Below are positions 1-12,143 of a stretch of 64,000 bases of DNA, piece by piece. Position numbers and translations under genes: made by a program. How positions within the stretch are numbered: position 1 is the first letter of the stretch; the number at the start of each line of letters is the position of its first letter. Origin of the DNA: Diabrotica undecimpunctata (lineage: Eukaryota; Arthropoda; Insecta; Coleoptera; Chrysomelidae); NCBI RefSeq assembly GCF_040954645.1, contig NC_092809.1, positions 78,898,435 to 78,962,434 of the forward strand, written 5' to 3'. Under the pieces are notes generated by a model, which was not told the origin of the DNA, did no database searches, and saw only the letters and a list, made by a program, of their open reading frames with translations.

Positions 1-560
1 GATACCATATAGGTTTTGAAAAAATATTCTGTAAGTTAAGGTGTCGTAAGCGGCATTTAGATTGAAAAAAACCACCACTGATACCCGATATTTTCGTACC
101 CATCTTTGATTTAGTATTTGTGATGTACATTACTTTGAATAGCTAAAAATGAAAATATTGGCCGATAGTTTTTGTGGTCGTTGGAGGTTTTGCCAGGTTT
201 AAGCAAGGTAACAACTTTGACTTGTCTCTAGACTTTATAAGCCATTGTAGTGTTTATGGTCCAGATTTCGTAATAAGCTTTGTGCTCAGATCCTCAATGT
301 CGGTATTTGTATTATTTTTCATTAAATATGTAGATGGTAGATCCAAGCTCAAAGCTTTTTCCGATAGAAACAGTATGTCTATATCTATAATGTGGTTTTC
401 AGCGATCAGCTATACCTATACCAAATATCCTAGGTTAGGCCCTATATGTGTTTCCTATACTAGAAATTAGTTAGATTCGTGTTTAGCTCATATGTCTGAT
501 AAGTTTAAGTAAAGTAAAATTTCTTGATTTTTAGATATACCCTTAACAGTTATAGACATA
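1..560 (-). pseudogene. Jockey-like LINE relic (RT and endonuclease remnants)
   Basis: Read on the minus strand, bases 1-110 encode a broken reverse-transcriptase stretch whose best part resembles NAAYDTL, the palm motif found intact at 39985-40005. The rest of the interval is homologous, inverted, to 39280-40040. Frames are broken throughout, so this is a fossil and not a gene. The element would have been a non-LTR retrotransposon with an AP endonuclease and RT. It is cut by the window edge. The clade assignment rests on phrases typical of insect jockey-like RTs seen in the better copies. Confidence 0.6.
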
Positions 561-1289
561 TGTTATTATATATATATGTTAATTTGACAAAATCATATTA
601 AAGGGGTGACTGAAGAATTAGCCGATTAATTAATTAATCATTACCCGGGGTATGCCCGATTGCGGTGGTCTTATTAGTACTTCAATCTTCCTAAAGGCTC
701 GTTTTTTAAACCCCATAAGTAATGCGTAATCTTTTACTTTTTATTAAAAATTTAAATTTTACATGCCGTGTATTACTTTTTGAAGATATGTCAAATCAGA
801 TTTGTATAGTAATAATTTTAGGTTCTAAAGAGCCTCTTTGTGGAAAATAAATAAGTTTGTGATATCTGTCACAACTCATATATAGATAATAAAAAAATAA
901 ACAGTTAAAATAAGTGTAAACAATCCTAACTACATACATCGTCGCCACTGTTCAGGTGATGGGTTTATCACAGATATCAAAGGTTACATTGTAATTCAAT
1001 GTTCTATTTACGTATCTTCAATATTAAAAAAGTAGAAAAAGACATGTTTATGCTTTTATTTTTTTAATCTATTCTATTTTCTTTCTAGAGTTCCGTCTTT
1101 TTTGAACGACCTGTGTTCTTTTTTCAATTGGGCACTTGTCCAAAGCTATGACAAATACTCCTCGCTATTTTACATTAATATGACATTCAATATTTTCTCT
1201 AAACACTATGTCCTCTGCTATTCTACATTAATATGACTGATTTATTTTATCTTTCTTGCAACTATTTTAATGTTTATCCTGTGTATCTT
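561..1289. repeat. Noncoding block shared with 38570-39270 and 48370-49070
   Basis: No coding content is visible. The block is recognisable, inverted, in both copies of the later 9.7-kb unit: for example the stretch around the CACCTGAACA/TGTTCAGGTG site at 950 and the GACCTGTGTTC site near 1110. It links the two flanking LINE relics in the same order as in the duplicated unit. Divergence is clearly greater than between copies A and B. Confidence 0.6.
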
Positions 1290-2235
1290 CTTCTTCTTCT
1301 ACTTTTTCTTTTTATATAGACATAACTCTGTTTTTTAATGTGCCTCCAGAAAGTTGCCTTTCCATCGTTTTCGTGGTCGTCCTACTGATCGTCTTCCTAT
1401 GGGTTAACCGTCTCTTGCCGTCTTTATTGTTTTATTTGTTGTCATTCGGCATATATGATCGTTTCATTCTACTCTTCTATTTCTTAACCAGTTCTTGATG
1501 TTCTTCACCTTGCATCTACGTCGTATATCTGTACTTCTAGCTCTATCCCATAGTGTCTTACCATCAATTTTTCTAAGTGTTTTCATCTCTGCTGTGTCAT
1601 ATCCTTTTTGTCCTCTCTGTGTCAGATCTTGTTTCTGCCGCGTATGTCATTATTCGTCTGATGACTGTTTTGTAAATTCTGCCTTTCGTTTCTTTTCCGA
1701 TATTTTTATTTCCTCATAATGTTTTATTTAGGCAGCCTGTGTCTCTGTTTGCTCTATTCACTGGGTCTTCCACTTTAGTTTCGAGCTTTCCGTAGCTAGA
1801 TAATGTGATGCCTAGATATTTAAGCTCTAACACTTGTTCTATTATAATGACCTTCCAGCTCCAATTAACATCTTAGTAAATTTGCTGTTGTAACCATGCA
1901 TTTTGTCTCTTTTGGGGAAATTAACATGTTAAATTTTCTGGCGGTTGTATGAAATTGGTGCAGCATACGTTGTAAATCATTTTCACTTTGAAAGAGTAGT
2001 ATTGCGTCGTCTGTACAGCAGATTATTATTAGTTCTTATTTTTTATTATTTCATCCATAATCAGGTTGAATAATAGAGGACTCAGGTAATATCCCTGTTT
2101 TATTCCATTGTCACCTTCAATAGGGTCGGTTAGTTCTTCTTCTACTTTTACTTTTATTGTGTTGTTTTGGTATATATTTTCGATCGTTTTGATTTTTCCT
2201 AGAGGTATCTCTCTTGCGTACAATAAGGGGATAAC
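1290..2235 (-). pseudogene. LINE reverse transcriptase C-terminal relic
   Basis: Minus-strand translation from about 2223 gives RT finger/palm text (IENIYQNNTIKVKVEEEL, then a GIKQG..LSPLLFN block), typical of insect endonuclease-reverse transcriptase LINEs. The C-terminal part, with the family's arginine-rich tail (GRPRKR type), lies near 1340-1420. Several stops and frameshifts separate the pieces. It is homologous to 37630-38540 on the opposite strand, and the upstream breakpoints differ (2200-5500 here is absent there). Dead copy. Confidence 0.65.
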
Positions 2236-2507
2236 GTTTTTTTAATTTGTGTATCTTCTGTATATCATTATTTCTTTTGTGTATTAAAAATTAAATTTTG
2301 GTTATTATTTCTTAATATTCTCTTAACGTGTTTATTAATTGTCTTGTTATATGTGTATCAAGATATGTGTGTAACAATAGATTGTAATGCATATTTCATT
2401 TAATGTAATTAAAGTGCTCTTTGCGTTTGCCAATTACTTTCCCACTTCCTCAGCGATAGGTTTTTTTTTCCTCATCAATAACCTTATCCTCGCTCGATAC
2501 AGCTATT
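2236..2507. other. Unassigned AT-rich spacer
   Basis: Between the LINE relic and the piggyBac element I see no ORF with family resemblance, no repeat shared with the rest of the window and no structural RNA. Confidence 0.5.
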
Positions 2508-2917
2508 TTAACCCTCTATAGCCCCGTGTGTACTCAAGGCAACAAAAGAGTTTTTGATGCGGAAAACTTTTTAAAACAATGTCCGACTCTAGTATGCCCT
2601 CTGTTAATTTCAGGCAACATTTGGTTATACATTTTAATACACTTTGTGAACCTATGATGAAACCTATATGGAAATGTTTAACAATATGTCAAATGGACAT
2701 GACCGCCTTATTAGTTTGTATTTTCGATCGTGATTTATTGTTATAAATTGTGTACAATTTATATAAAAATACATACAGAGGCATTATATCAGCATTTAGA
2801 TATTGATTACCGTTGACATTTGTTTATATTATTGTGTTGTTTCAGTACTGTGATAAAAAACAGGTATGTTGCTTTGAATTCACGCTGGACCATATTATTT
2901 TAAATTATTTCTTTAAG

Positions 2918-4979
2918 ATGGATACAAAAACGTTCTACGGGAAAAGCAGTAAATATCCAAGGAATACAAAGACTCTGACTTTGATAGTGATAATAAGAAA
3001 GTGATAATGAATTTTCCAGGTTCTCAGATATCAATCGATCCAGGATCAAATAAAATGGAAAATGAAGACGATTTGTACGAAGCAAATTTAGACCAGGATA
3101 CCAATTTAGATTTAGACCAAGATGAAGATGAGGGTGATGCCGATAAAACAGAAAAACACACTGAACAAAATGTGCTCAAAAGGTCAAAAATGATCGTAAA
3201 AAACATTCAGTGGAAGAGTGGTTCCCGAACAGTATTTTCAATTCCAGAATGGAAAGGTAATTTACCAACATGCAAATTATTAGAACCGGAATCCTCTCTA
3301 CATTATTTTAAAAAGATGATATCTACCAATATGCTGGAAAACATAATAGAACAAAGTAATTTGTATGCACTGCAAAAGAATATAAATAAACCATTGAATA
3401 TGACACCAGCAGAATTAAACCAATTTATTGGATCTGTTCTACTGATGTCAATATATGGCATGCCAAGGACAAGATCATTTTGGCAGAAGGAAACACGTTG
3501 TGCTCAAATAGTCGATACTATATCTAGGAATCGCTGGGAGAAATAAAAACTAAAATGCATTTCAATAATAACGAAAATATGGTCATCAATAATGATAAGT
3601 TATACAAAATTAGACCGTTCATCAACGGTTTATTTTAAAATTTTCAAAGTATTTCAACGAGTGAAAAATTGTGTATTGATGAACAAATGATACCATTCAA
3701 AGAGGCACATTCTTTAAAACAATATATGAAGAACAAACCCAAAAAATGGGGATACAAGGCATTTGTTTTGTGTGATAGCAATGGTATTGTTTATAACTGG
3801 GAATTATATATAGGAACTGTTAAACATCCTCTTCATTTACCTAATGTAGACACCAGCGGTAATGTAGTAATATGAATGTGTGAGATAGTCAAACCAAACA
3901 AATACTATAAAGTATATTTTGACAACTGGTTCAATAGCATTCAGTTGTAGATTGAAATGGAAAAACGTGGACTGCAATGTTTGGGAACTGTTCTTCCAAA
4001 CAGATTGCCTTATTGCCATTTTCTGATGTCAAGAATATGAAGAAACAGGGCAGAGGTACGTAGAAGAAGAGCACGCTACAGTAGATGGCATAAGACAAAC
4101 AGGTTCTGAGCCTACTTCGTTAGTCAAGAGGTGGGATAAGAAACAAAAATCAAGAATTATTGTATGCTGTCCAAATTCAGTGCAATTTTATAATAAATTT
4201 ATTGGAGGTGTCGATCTTATGGATTCACTAATTGCTCTTTACCGAACAGACATAAGATCTAAAAAGTGGTATCTAAAAATATTTTTTCACCTTCTGGATT
4301 TAGCTGTTGTTAACAGCTGGTTGTTGCATCGTCGTGATTGCGATTACTTTGAAATTAAAAAGAAAAACCAGTTGCCTTTGTTACAGTTTAAGTCCCACTT
4401 ATGTAGCGTACTGTTAGCAAGCAATTACCAAATCAAAAACAAAGGACGTCCCAGGCTCAGTGAAATTGAGAACGAAATTGTAAAAAAACAGAGGAGAGGA
4501 TCTACTGCTATTGTACTACCAAAGGAAGTTAGGCCTGACCAAAGGCCAGTAATTTCTGAAAAAAAGGGAAGATGCAAAAAACCAGGATTCTGTAATACTT
4601 CTAAAGTAATGTGCGATAAATGTAAAGTTGCTTTATGTTTTACAACTACAAATATTTGTTTTTTTGAATGGCATAATATATATACCCGGTATTTAGGCGG
4701 CACACGCCCTTCCGGTAGGGATCTATGGAGGAGTATCACCAAGCCGCAAGCCCTTATCTCTTGCCGTACTGCTCCACCATAGGCCGATCAGATACCAGCA
4801 TATTCTAGACTAAGCCGCAGATTCATTTAGAATTTTAAACTGCTGCGTTAGTCTTTTTGTTTTCTGTACACCGAGCTGGGAATTGAACTGACATCTCTCG
4901 CAGTGAAGCGAAGGAGAAGCCATCCGCCCAGCCCGCTTGGCTATCCGATCGACTGATGACGATGAATGGCATAATAAAT
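2918..4979 (+). pseudogene. piggyBac transposase pseudogene
   Basis: The likely original start is the ATG at 2918 (MDTKTFYGKSSK). A frameshift near 2975 moves into the frame open at 3001-3546, an acidic N-terminus leading into the transposase core. Further breaks follow after 3546, after 3875 and around 4000-4170. Three motifs fit the DDD triad of the family: D in IDEQM (3678-3680), D in YFDNWF (3921-3923) and D in GGVDLMD (4213-4215). The C-terminal part is cysteine-rich (CDKCKVALC near 4610-4640), as in piggyBac cysteine-rich domains. The SINE at 4679 splits the last codons, and the reading resumes after the target duplication and ends at once. Cut-and-paste function is lost. Confidence 0.9.
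4679..4963 (-). mobile_element. tRNA-derived SINE inside piggyBac
   Basis: A 13-bp direct duplication, GAATGGCATAATA, lies at 4666-4678 and 4964-4976 and brackets about 285 bp unrelated to piggyBac. On the minus strand the head carries a pol III-like A box (TAGCCAAGCGGG) and, about 55 bases on, a B box (GTTCAATTCC) followed by CCAGCTCGG. This is the layout of a tRNA-related SINE head. The body has no ORF and ends in a short TA-rich tail next to the duplication. It must have been mobilised by a LINE; which one is not visible. Insertion postdates piggyBac. Confidence 0.88.
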
Positions 4980-5156
4980 AAGTATATAACTTGTTTCGTT
5001 AGTTTTTGCTAAACACTCCCAAAACTCTTCCCAAACGAAATTTAAAAAATCTAAAAAAATTACTAGTTGTTGTAAATGGATATTTGAGCACATATACAAA
5101 TTAAAACATTTTATAAACAAACAAGTTTACAAAAAAGTCGAGCAATAGAGGGCTAA

Positions 5157-5489
5157 GATATTTATATTTCACTATATGCTCTATTAGTTGGTTTTCAATT
5201 CAAATTTGCACCTATGACGAAATTTATAATATCTAAGATCTGGTGCTTTCATATGAAACTGGAATAAAACACTTGTAAGATAATATTTATTTGTTTTGAG
5301 TACACTTTTTTTAGAACCTAGTATATAAAAAAATAAATATTTGTCTGTCAACAAATTTCTATATAAAAGTACGAGGAACTATTTTTCTCATGCTGTGAGC
5401 TTTGCTGCTCTGTTACTTTTATAACGCTTAAGCTATTTTTAATTTATTGTAAATATTTTTGAGGTGTGTTTCCTTAAATGATCATTTTT
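5157..5489. other. Unassigned AT-rich stretch
   Basis: No coding sequence, RNA gene or repeat relationship is visible here. It lies between the piggyBac right end and the block shared with the 9.7-kb unit. Confidence 0.4.
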
Positions 5490-6600
5490 AAGGTTAGTAC
5501 GTTTGATTAAATGAAATTGACATTAATTTGATAGTTTCCATTTTATTAGTGCTGATGGTATATGACTAGCATCTGTTGGTACTATATATCAATTTCAACA
5601 TGTGGAAGTGAGAGCACTCTCTTGTTAGTAATTTCAGTGTAAATTTTGACGAAACCAGAAATAACCAATAATATTCTTTCCGTGTGATCTTAGTATTTCC
5701 GTTGATTAAATAGTATAGGGTATCCAATATTTCAATCATCGGTATGTCAGAGTGATTTTTATGAATTTTTATATATATTTGCAAAATGAGAAAGAAAGTT
5801 CAGTACAGGCAGTTAAACAGCTGATCTGTCAATTTAGAAGTAAGAGCAAGTACCAAAGCTGAAAAGTATACCCATACATAAAAGGAATAATAAAATGTAC
5901 TGCACAAACTATAGCGCTATAAGCTATATATAAGCTATATCTCTATTAATAATTAGGATATACAGTATTTTTTCTAATACACCTGGAACGATTGAGTAAA
6001 TAGGTGAACTATAAAGTAGGTGAATATTAGTGTGGAATTAGAAAAACTTAATAAATCGTTGATCAATTATTCACTATTAGGCAGTTAATGAGAAATGTTG
6101 GGAATACAAAAAAAAACATTAAACTAGTTATTTATAGATTTTAAACAAACACTGATATAATCATAAGAATAAAACTATGAAATACCATTACAGAAAAGTA
6201 AACTGTCGACTTATTTTCAAATGTACATTGATTTCAAACAGGAAGATTCCATTCCAAACTCTATTTAAAAAGTAAAATCAATAAACAGATAATTATATAC
6301 ATAAAGATTATACAAATCCCAAATATTGGAAAACCTAAATATGCGTGGTCAAAATATTAAAAATCAAAGTGCTTTAAAAAGTGAATGAACTCGCCTAACA
6401 GCTGTTTTAAAAACAATATATTATGAAACGAATTGGGGGTATTATATTACACAAACTAAACCGCTTGTCTACAAAAAAATCAAGAAAATATGACACGACA
6501 GGAAAGACTAATGACTTTACAGCTAATTGCCACATAAATATCAATGTTACGCAAAAATACTTATTTAGATAAACGTATAATGTTTCTCTAATCGTTAACG
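5490..6600 (-). repeat. Inverted relative of 33800-34650 plus 37460-37620
   Basis: Read on the minus strand, this block matches the duplicated unit on both sides of its RTE insertion. Bases 5690-6600 match 34650 down to 33800, and 5500-5685 match 37620 down to 37460. The RTE LINE present in copies A and B at that point is absent here. It is therefore a natural empty site. A 72-codon ORF on the minus strand (5784-5566) crosses the junction and shows no family resemblance. Confidence 0.75.
6029..6250. repeat. Direct repeat, first copy (partner 6850-7083)
   Basis: About 220 bp, including the phrase ATGTTGGGAATA followed by poly-A and a CTAGTTATTTATAGATTTT stretch, recurs in the same orientation at 6850-7083 with moderate divergence. 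The repeat falls inside sequence shared with 34200-34340. This suggests an old local duplication within this diverged copy only. Confidence 0.75.
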
Positions 6601-6849
6601 AAAAATGTTACAAATAAAGGTTAAAACATGCTTTTCAATTCGCGGTAAAAGATTTAATAAAGTTCAGCACACAGTATAAATTCGTAACAAATTTCGTATA
6701 CCAGTAAACGGTACTCCATACAGCAGCAAAGTAATTTTGGCAACAAATATGTAGGTTGTACTTTAACCCCATTGGAATCATAGTACCCGCTATGGAAAAT
6801 GGTGTCTTCTTTGACATCCAGCAACCACAAATGTAAAACTAGGAAAGAT

Positions 6850-7083
6850 TAATGTGAAATTAGGAAAATTCAATGAACCGTTGATCAAATATTTACTATT
6901 ATATACTTAATGAAAAATGTTGGGAATAAAAAAAACATTAAGCTAGTTATTTATAGATTTTCAACAAACATATGATATAATTATAAGATTGTAACTAAAA
7001 TGCTGTGGAAGAACTAGGCATACATAAGAAAAGTAACTGCCAACTTACTTTCAAATGTCCAGTGACCTCAAACAGGAAGATGC
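6850..7083. repeat. Direct repeat, second copy (partner 6029-6250)
   Basis: Second copy of the roughly 220-bp repeat described at 6029. It ends at the CAAACAGGAAGAT phrase shared by both copies. The intervening 600 bp is not duplicated. Confidence 0.75.
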
Positions 7084-8007
7084 CCTGTCTCCAATCGTGT
7101 TTACCATCGTTTTGGAGAGCATCTCCCGGAAAGCAAATACAGAAAATCTCACAGTTTAATAATTAAGGTCCTCATATTATACGGACCTTCGACGATGAGT
7201 TTAATATAGTAGCGAAAATAATTATTGGTAAGCAAAAAACATTAATACATTAAATAGAAAATAGCGCACAAAAGGGTCCTTAAAATCAACGATAATAAAA
7301 AAATATATGGCTATCACTTTGAAATGTTTCATCGGTCTAAATATTTGGAATTTAAAAGCACTTTTAACAAAAACACTACAAAAGAGAATAACAACAGAAT
7401 ACAAGCTGGCAATTGCTACGTTTTAAGCAAAAAAATTAAATCCAAAAATACATCCCGCAGTAAGAAAAATAAGAATCTACGTACGTAAGTAAAACACAAA
7501 CAATGAAAAAATAAAATAAGAGCCGATTGAGCGTCGTAGAAAGAAATATATAATTCTGTTATGAATAAGATCACAAATCAAGACAAAGTGCAAAACAATA
7601 ACTTTAGCGTTGAGATTTAATTTCTTGTACGACGGTGCAATTTTTATATACCTGTTTGACCTTAGCATTAGTTCCCGGTCGTAAAACACTTCTGAGGGCT
7701 TTTCTAGCAATCCTGATCTCAGTAATACCTGAGTTTTACTTACATTATTTTATATATCCTGATTTTAGTAGTTCGCATTACACTTCTGGATTTAAAAGTG
7801 TTATGAGGTGATACCTATATCAGTTTGCTACCTGAATTTTCCCTTTTATCTCTTATGTGACAACGTTATCTGCGATATCTAAAGCGCCCCAATTTTTCAA
7901 AATTTTATGGGTCTATTGTTACGTTATATGCTCTATTCTACATCATCTCTTTTGTCTGTTAATAAATATTTATTTGGTTTTATCGTTACTATTATACCGT
8001 TTTTTTC
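7084..8007. other. Unassigned stretch
   Basis: Only short ORFs of low-complexity composition are present (for example 7710-7477 minus). None has a recognisable domain, and I found no convincing match to other parts of the window. Confidence 0.4.
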
Positions 8008-8321
8008 GCTGGTAATAGCATTATTCTATAGTATTCTAATATTTAATCTATGGATTAAATTCAGATAGCGGATAGTGATATTCTTTACTTTCTTGGAGAA
8101 ATTATAGTGTAACACACAAAAACCGTATTAAATTGCCAAAAACTTCCTTGCATATTCTATTTATTTATGAGGGGCAGCAGCAATATCAGTACCTACCATA
8201 ATAATGCATATAGTCCTGGACTGGCTAATCGTTGGATAATAGGAAACATGGATGTAGCAGTTTTAATGGTTTGGTGACTGCTTACTGAAATTGGGGAGCA
8301 GAGATATCAGTACCAAGTTAA
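8008..8321. repeat. Long direct repeat, left copy (partner 10333-10635)
   Basis: Starts at GGTAATAGCATT and ends at ATATCAGTACCAAGTTA. The same order of phrases recurs at 10333-10635 (the TTCCTTGCATATT segment, AATATCAGTACC, CTGGACTGGCTAATCG and the closing GATATCAGTACCAAGTTA). Inside each copy the phrase ATATCAGTACC occurs twice, about 120 bp apart. The pair brackets a LINE RT relic. It could be terminal repeats of a larger element or two copies of a separate repeat. Confidence 0.75.
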
Positions 8322-8829
8322 TGACTATAGGAGTTGCGGATACATTTTCTGATAATTTAGTTCCTCCCTTTTTTTTTAAATATACTATAGAAGTCTCAAG
8401 TATAGGTCTCATGTAATTGTGGAAGATGCATAAGGTATTTAGACATCGTTTTTTGTAAATTGAATGTTTTAGATTTTCAGATGTATAAACTTGACGTGAA
8501 TTAATTTAGACTCATTTAGTTTAGGCTCTAATAGGTATACTATTTGTAGGTTAAACTCCCATGCTATACTTTAGCAAAGGCCTAAGCAATGTCAAAAAAG
8601 ACTAGCACAATTTTTTTTTCTAAAACGTATTTCTCAACAAGTTTCTCACTTAGTTATATCGATAATGCTGTATATTCAATTAATCATGGGATACTTTTTA
8701 TCTCTGAATAAAAATTATCGGTTTCAAATCAGCTCCTTTTTTTAATATTGGTTTCATTAACTTACATAAATAAATACAACCTGATTTAAAGTAAAGCTGA
8801 AGTTGGTTTTTAAATGCAAACTTTAATAC

Positions 8830-9760
8830 TCTGTTTTTGTTTGCCTTATTTTTAGACCTTTTGCTCAAGCGCCCATCTCCATTGTCTCAATCATTAATTC
8901 AATTATCTCTCCTTATCTCTTACTAACACCACATCGTTAGCATACATCAGGCACCAAGGGATATCTCCTTGACATGTTTTCGTTAATTTTTCCAACACTA
9001 ATTAGAAGAGATAAGGGATTAGCACTGACCCCTGATGCAATACTATTCTCAAATGAAATTTATCAGTCTTACCCTCACTTGTTCTAACATTAGTTTTCCA
9101 TTACTTGCCTTATGATAAAAATTGCATCCGTTGTTGATTTGCCTTGCATGACTTTAAACTGAATATTTCTGTTTCTTCCTGTATCCTACTATCAATTATT
9201 CTCTCCCACAGTTTCATGGTGTGACAGAGTAGTTTTAGGGCTCTATAGTTTGTACAGAGTTTACCATCTACTTTGTTTTTGTATACAGGTACTAAAATGC
9301 TACTTCTCCATTCATCCGGTATTCGCCTTACTTTCAAAATTCTATTGAATAGTCCTGTTAGCCAACTTGTTCCTGATTTTCCTAATGCTGATCATATATA
9401 TCCAGGGATGCCATCAGGACCTATGCCTTTTCTTTTTTCACCTTGTGTAGCTCTTGAATTACTTCCGCGGTCGTCATTTTGGGCACCATTGCTATTACTG
9501 TCTCTGTTGCCTCTATAGATGCTTTCTCAAACTCTTCGTTTAATTGGTCGTTAAAGAACTCCTTCCAGCGATTTTTTACATCCTTTCCTTGCATAAATAG
9601 TTTAATGTATTTATCTCGTATACATTTAATCTGATTAAAATCTTTGGTTTTCTTTGCTCCACTTTTAGCAATTTTGTATATGTTTTTTTCTTAGTACTCA
9701 GTTCATTGTACAGCTTTTCATACGCTGCTACCATAGATTGTGCTACCGCTACTTTTGCTT
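8830..9760 (-). pseudogene. LINE reverse transcriptase relic
   Basis: Minus-strand text in several frames gives, in order: a linker with DVKNRWKEFFNDQLN (about 9600-9540), GPDGIP (about 9410), RIPDEWRSSILVPVYKNK (9325-9275), NYRALKLLCHTMKLWERII (9250-9200), then past a deletion a GKTDKFHL palm block (about 9070) and YAND in place of the catalytic YADD (about 8935). This is the usual order of insect RTE-like RTs. Stops and frameshifts are frequent and the active-site aspartate pair is damaged. Non-functional. Confidence 0.8.
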
Positions 9761-10332
9761 CCTCTTTATCTATTTGATACTTTTGATAATCTTAGTCTGA
9801 TATTTTTTCTTGTTCCTCCTTATATAAACTTCTTTTGTCTTTTATATTGTCTTAAACATTGTCTGACTATCTATATTTACCAATTTTTAAGTCAATTTCC
9901 TAAGATGTTTTCAAGTATTTTAGTTACACCCTCTTTAATAATTTTTGACACATTTCTCCAAATTTCATTATGACCTTTTTCAATATTCCAACACATTCTT
10001 TTTTTATTTCTGTTCTAAATTGAACTACTTTGTCGCTTGTTAACGTTAATTAATTGTTTTTGTGACTCTATATTTTGGTTTTATTTCATATTTTACTTGT
10101 ATATCTAGTACCAGCACTTTATGCTGTTGGCTTAGAGTTTCACTAATTATTACTTTAGAGTCTTTGCATAAGGGATTGGCTTACGATCCATATTTGGAAT
10201 TGATTTTGTCTGCTTTTGAATTGGATAAGTTGGCTTTCTCTTTTTTAAAAGCATGTACTAACAGTGTACTAGGTATGGCCACTGTTAGTATATGCTACTG
10301 CTAATTCCTGCATATTATCTGCCATATTATTT
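9761..10332. other. Unassigned stretch between LINE relic and right direct repeat
   Basis: Short open frames on the plus strand (9740-9973, 10062-10304) are shadows of decayed minus-strand LINE sequence or chance ORFs. No motif could be named. Confidence 0.4.
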
Positions 10333-10635
10333 GCTGCTAATAGCATTCTTCTATAGCATTCTAATATTTTATCCGATTAAATCCGTATAGCAAATAGATA
10401 TTTTTCACTTTCTCGGAGAAATAATATTCTAACATACAAAATCCTATTAAATTGCCAAAACCTTCCTTGCATATTTTATTTACTTATAAGGGACAGCAGC
10501 AATATCAGTACCATAATAAGGCGTATAGTCCTGGACTGGCTAATCGTTGAATAATAGGAAGCATGAGTGTAGCAGGTTTAATGTTTTCGGGACTGCTACC
10601 TGGTATGGGGAGCAGTGATATCAGTACCAAGTTAT
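10333..10635. repeat. Long direct repeat, right copy (partner 8008-8321)
   Basis: Right member of the pair described at 8008, same orientation, with scattered substitutions and short indels. Confidence 0.75.
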
Positions 10636-10672
10636 TGCATATATGAATTTTTGCTTGAACTTTATTATTACT

Positions 10673-10714
10673 AAACAGCACTATATAAACAGCACTATAT
10701 AAACAGCACTATAT
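10673..10714. repeat. Minisatellite, 15-bp unit x3
   Basis: Three back-to-back copies of a unit reading AACAGCACTATATAA, the last one degenerate. Confidence 0.9.
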
Positions 10715-11479
10715 TCTATAACACATGAAACACTGTGTTATAAAACAGTCGAATAATATACAGATTTCCAATTCAAATATTCAAAAAATTAAAGAACAGC
10801 TTACTAAAATAGAAATCGCCTATTTAAAATGCAATCCATTAATGTCCCAAGGTACCAAGCACTTCTAGCATATGGTAATAATATTGATCTCATAAGAAAC
10901 TCTCTCCCGTCTGCGACATCTTCAACAAAGTGAAGAGAACACGAAAAATGTTTTACTTAAAACCAACAAAATGAAAAATAAATACAAGCGAATCAACAAA
11001 ATAGAGCAATTCAATCTAGATCGTGGATAAAACAAGTGATGTTTTTATCTAAGGGGACGTCATAGAATTTTTGGAGAAATGTTCTCTAATTTAATATGTC
11101 GTAAGCGGCATTTAGATTGACAAATACTACCCCTATAAGTATTACGAATAAAAATAAAAAAGCAAGAAGAATGTAAGTGTACTATATTTAAACCAAGTGA
11201 CAGAAAAAAGAATATTATACATACATGTACTTCTAAATTAAAAATTATATGCCTGACAACGCAAGATACAATAAACAATGATTTAAGATTGAAAATAATA
11301 ATAGCTTGCACAAGCGACAAAGTATTTAAAACGATAAGGCCGAACATATTATATGTAATTGTAATAGATATTATGTTGGCTAAAATTAAGTTACCATAAG
11401 CCACCGAAATATTATATCTGGGTCATGACTCACTACTGATTGTTAGTATCTACCATAAGTGTATCGATGTGTTTATGTG
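10715..11479. other. Unassigned, with a scrap of LINE at 11080-11127
   Basis: At 11094-11120 the phrase GTCGTAAGCGGCATTTAGATTGA is the complement of the RT palm segment seen at 39975-39997 and 43-66, so a short jockey-like scrap is present on the minus strand. Nothing else here can be assigned. Confidence 0.5.
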
Positions 11480-12143
11480 TATCTAAAGTATAGTAGTATA
11501 TTGAATTCCCTACAATAAAAAATCGAAATATTTAAATTAGACAGTAAAAAATTATAATTTTAAGATTGATTTATAAATTATTATAATTTAAATTTTACTG
11601 CTAGATGAAACAAATATTGTAAGTCATACACTGTAGCAATCGAAACATCGGAACGTACATTTATAATATAATAAATGTTTCAGTGCCAATGCATTAAAAA
11701 AAATACTAGTACATAAAAATGGACCCTTGCCTTTTCAAAGTTTATAATAGACACTAATTTCAGTTTATCTATAATTAAAGCAAGTAATATAAATTACCAC
11801 CATAAAATATTTAACTACATTAACCAAGTACGTATTTGTGAAATTTCTCGATGACTAAATTGATTGATATTTAAATAAATTTGAAGTTCCAAAATGTACC
11901 TGCTGTAAAATTTAAAAATCTACGACTAATCAAATTATTGGCAACATCGGAGGGGTTTAGTTGTGTACGCAAAGAAATGTATACGGATCCCAAAAGTGTT
12001 TTAACTTATTACGGAGTCCACTTAATCCGACGTGTTGGTCGGAGTCCACATAAAGCGCTACCCAGATAATAATATACACGGTGTATATTCGCCTGGAGTT
12101 AGTATAATACCGTTTTTGTACGGAGCCCTCATTAACCGCTAGA

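Larger units (their letters stand above)
2512..5152 (+). mobile_element. piggyBac-family DNA transposon, defective
   Basis: The left end reads TTAA (2508-2511) followed by CCCTCTATAGC. The right end, read on the minus strand, is CCCTCTATTGC (5142-5152) with CTAA at 5153-5156. Terminal inverted repeats match 10 of 11. The flanks fit the TTAA target duplication of piggyBac, with one right-hand base mutated. The 2.64-kb length and a single transposase reading from left to right fit the family. Inside is a broken transposase (2918-4979) interrupted near its end by a SINE. The element cannot encode a working transposase. Confidence 0.9.

Noticed and set aside
11060..11404. 114-codon minus-strand frame
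   Set aside because: Hydrophobic, AT-driven composition; no motif, and it overlaps a LINE scrap in another frame.
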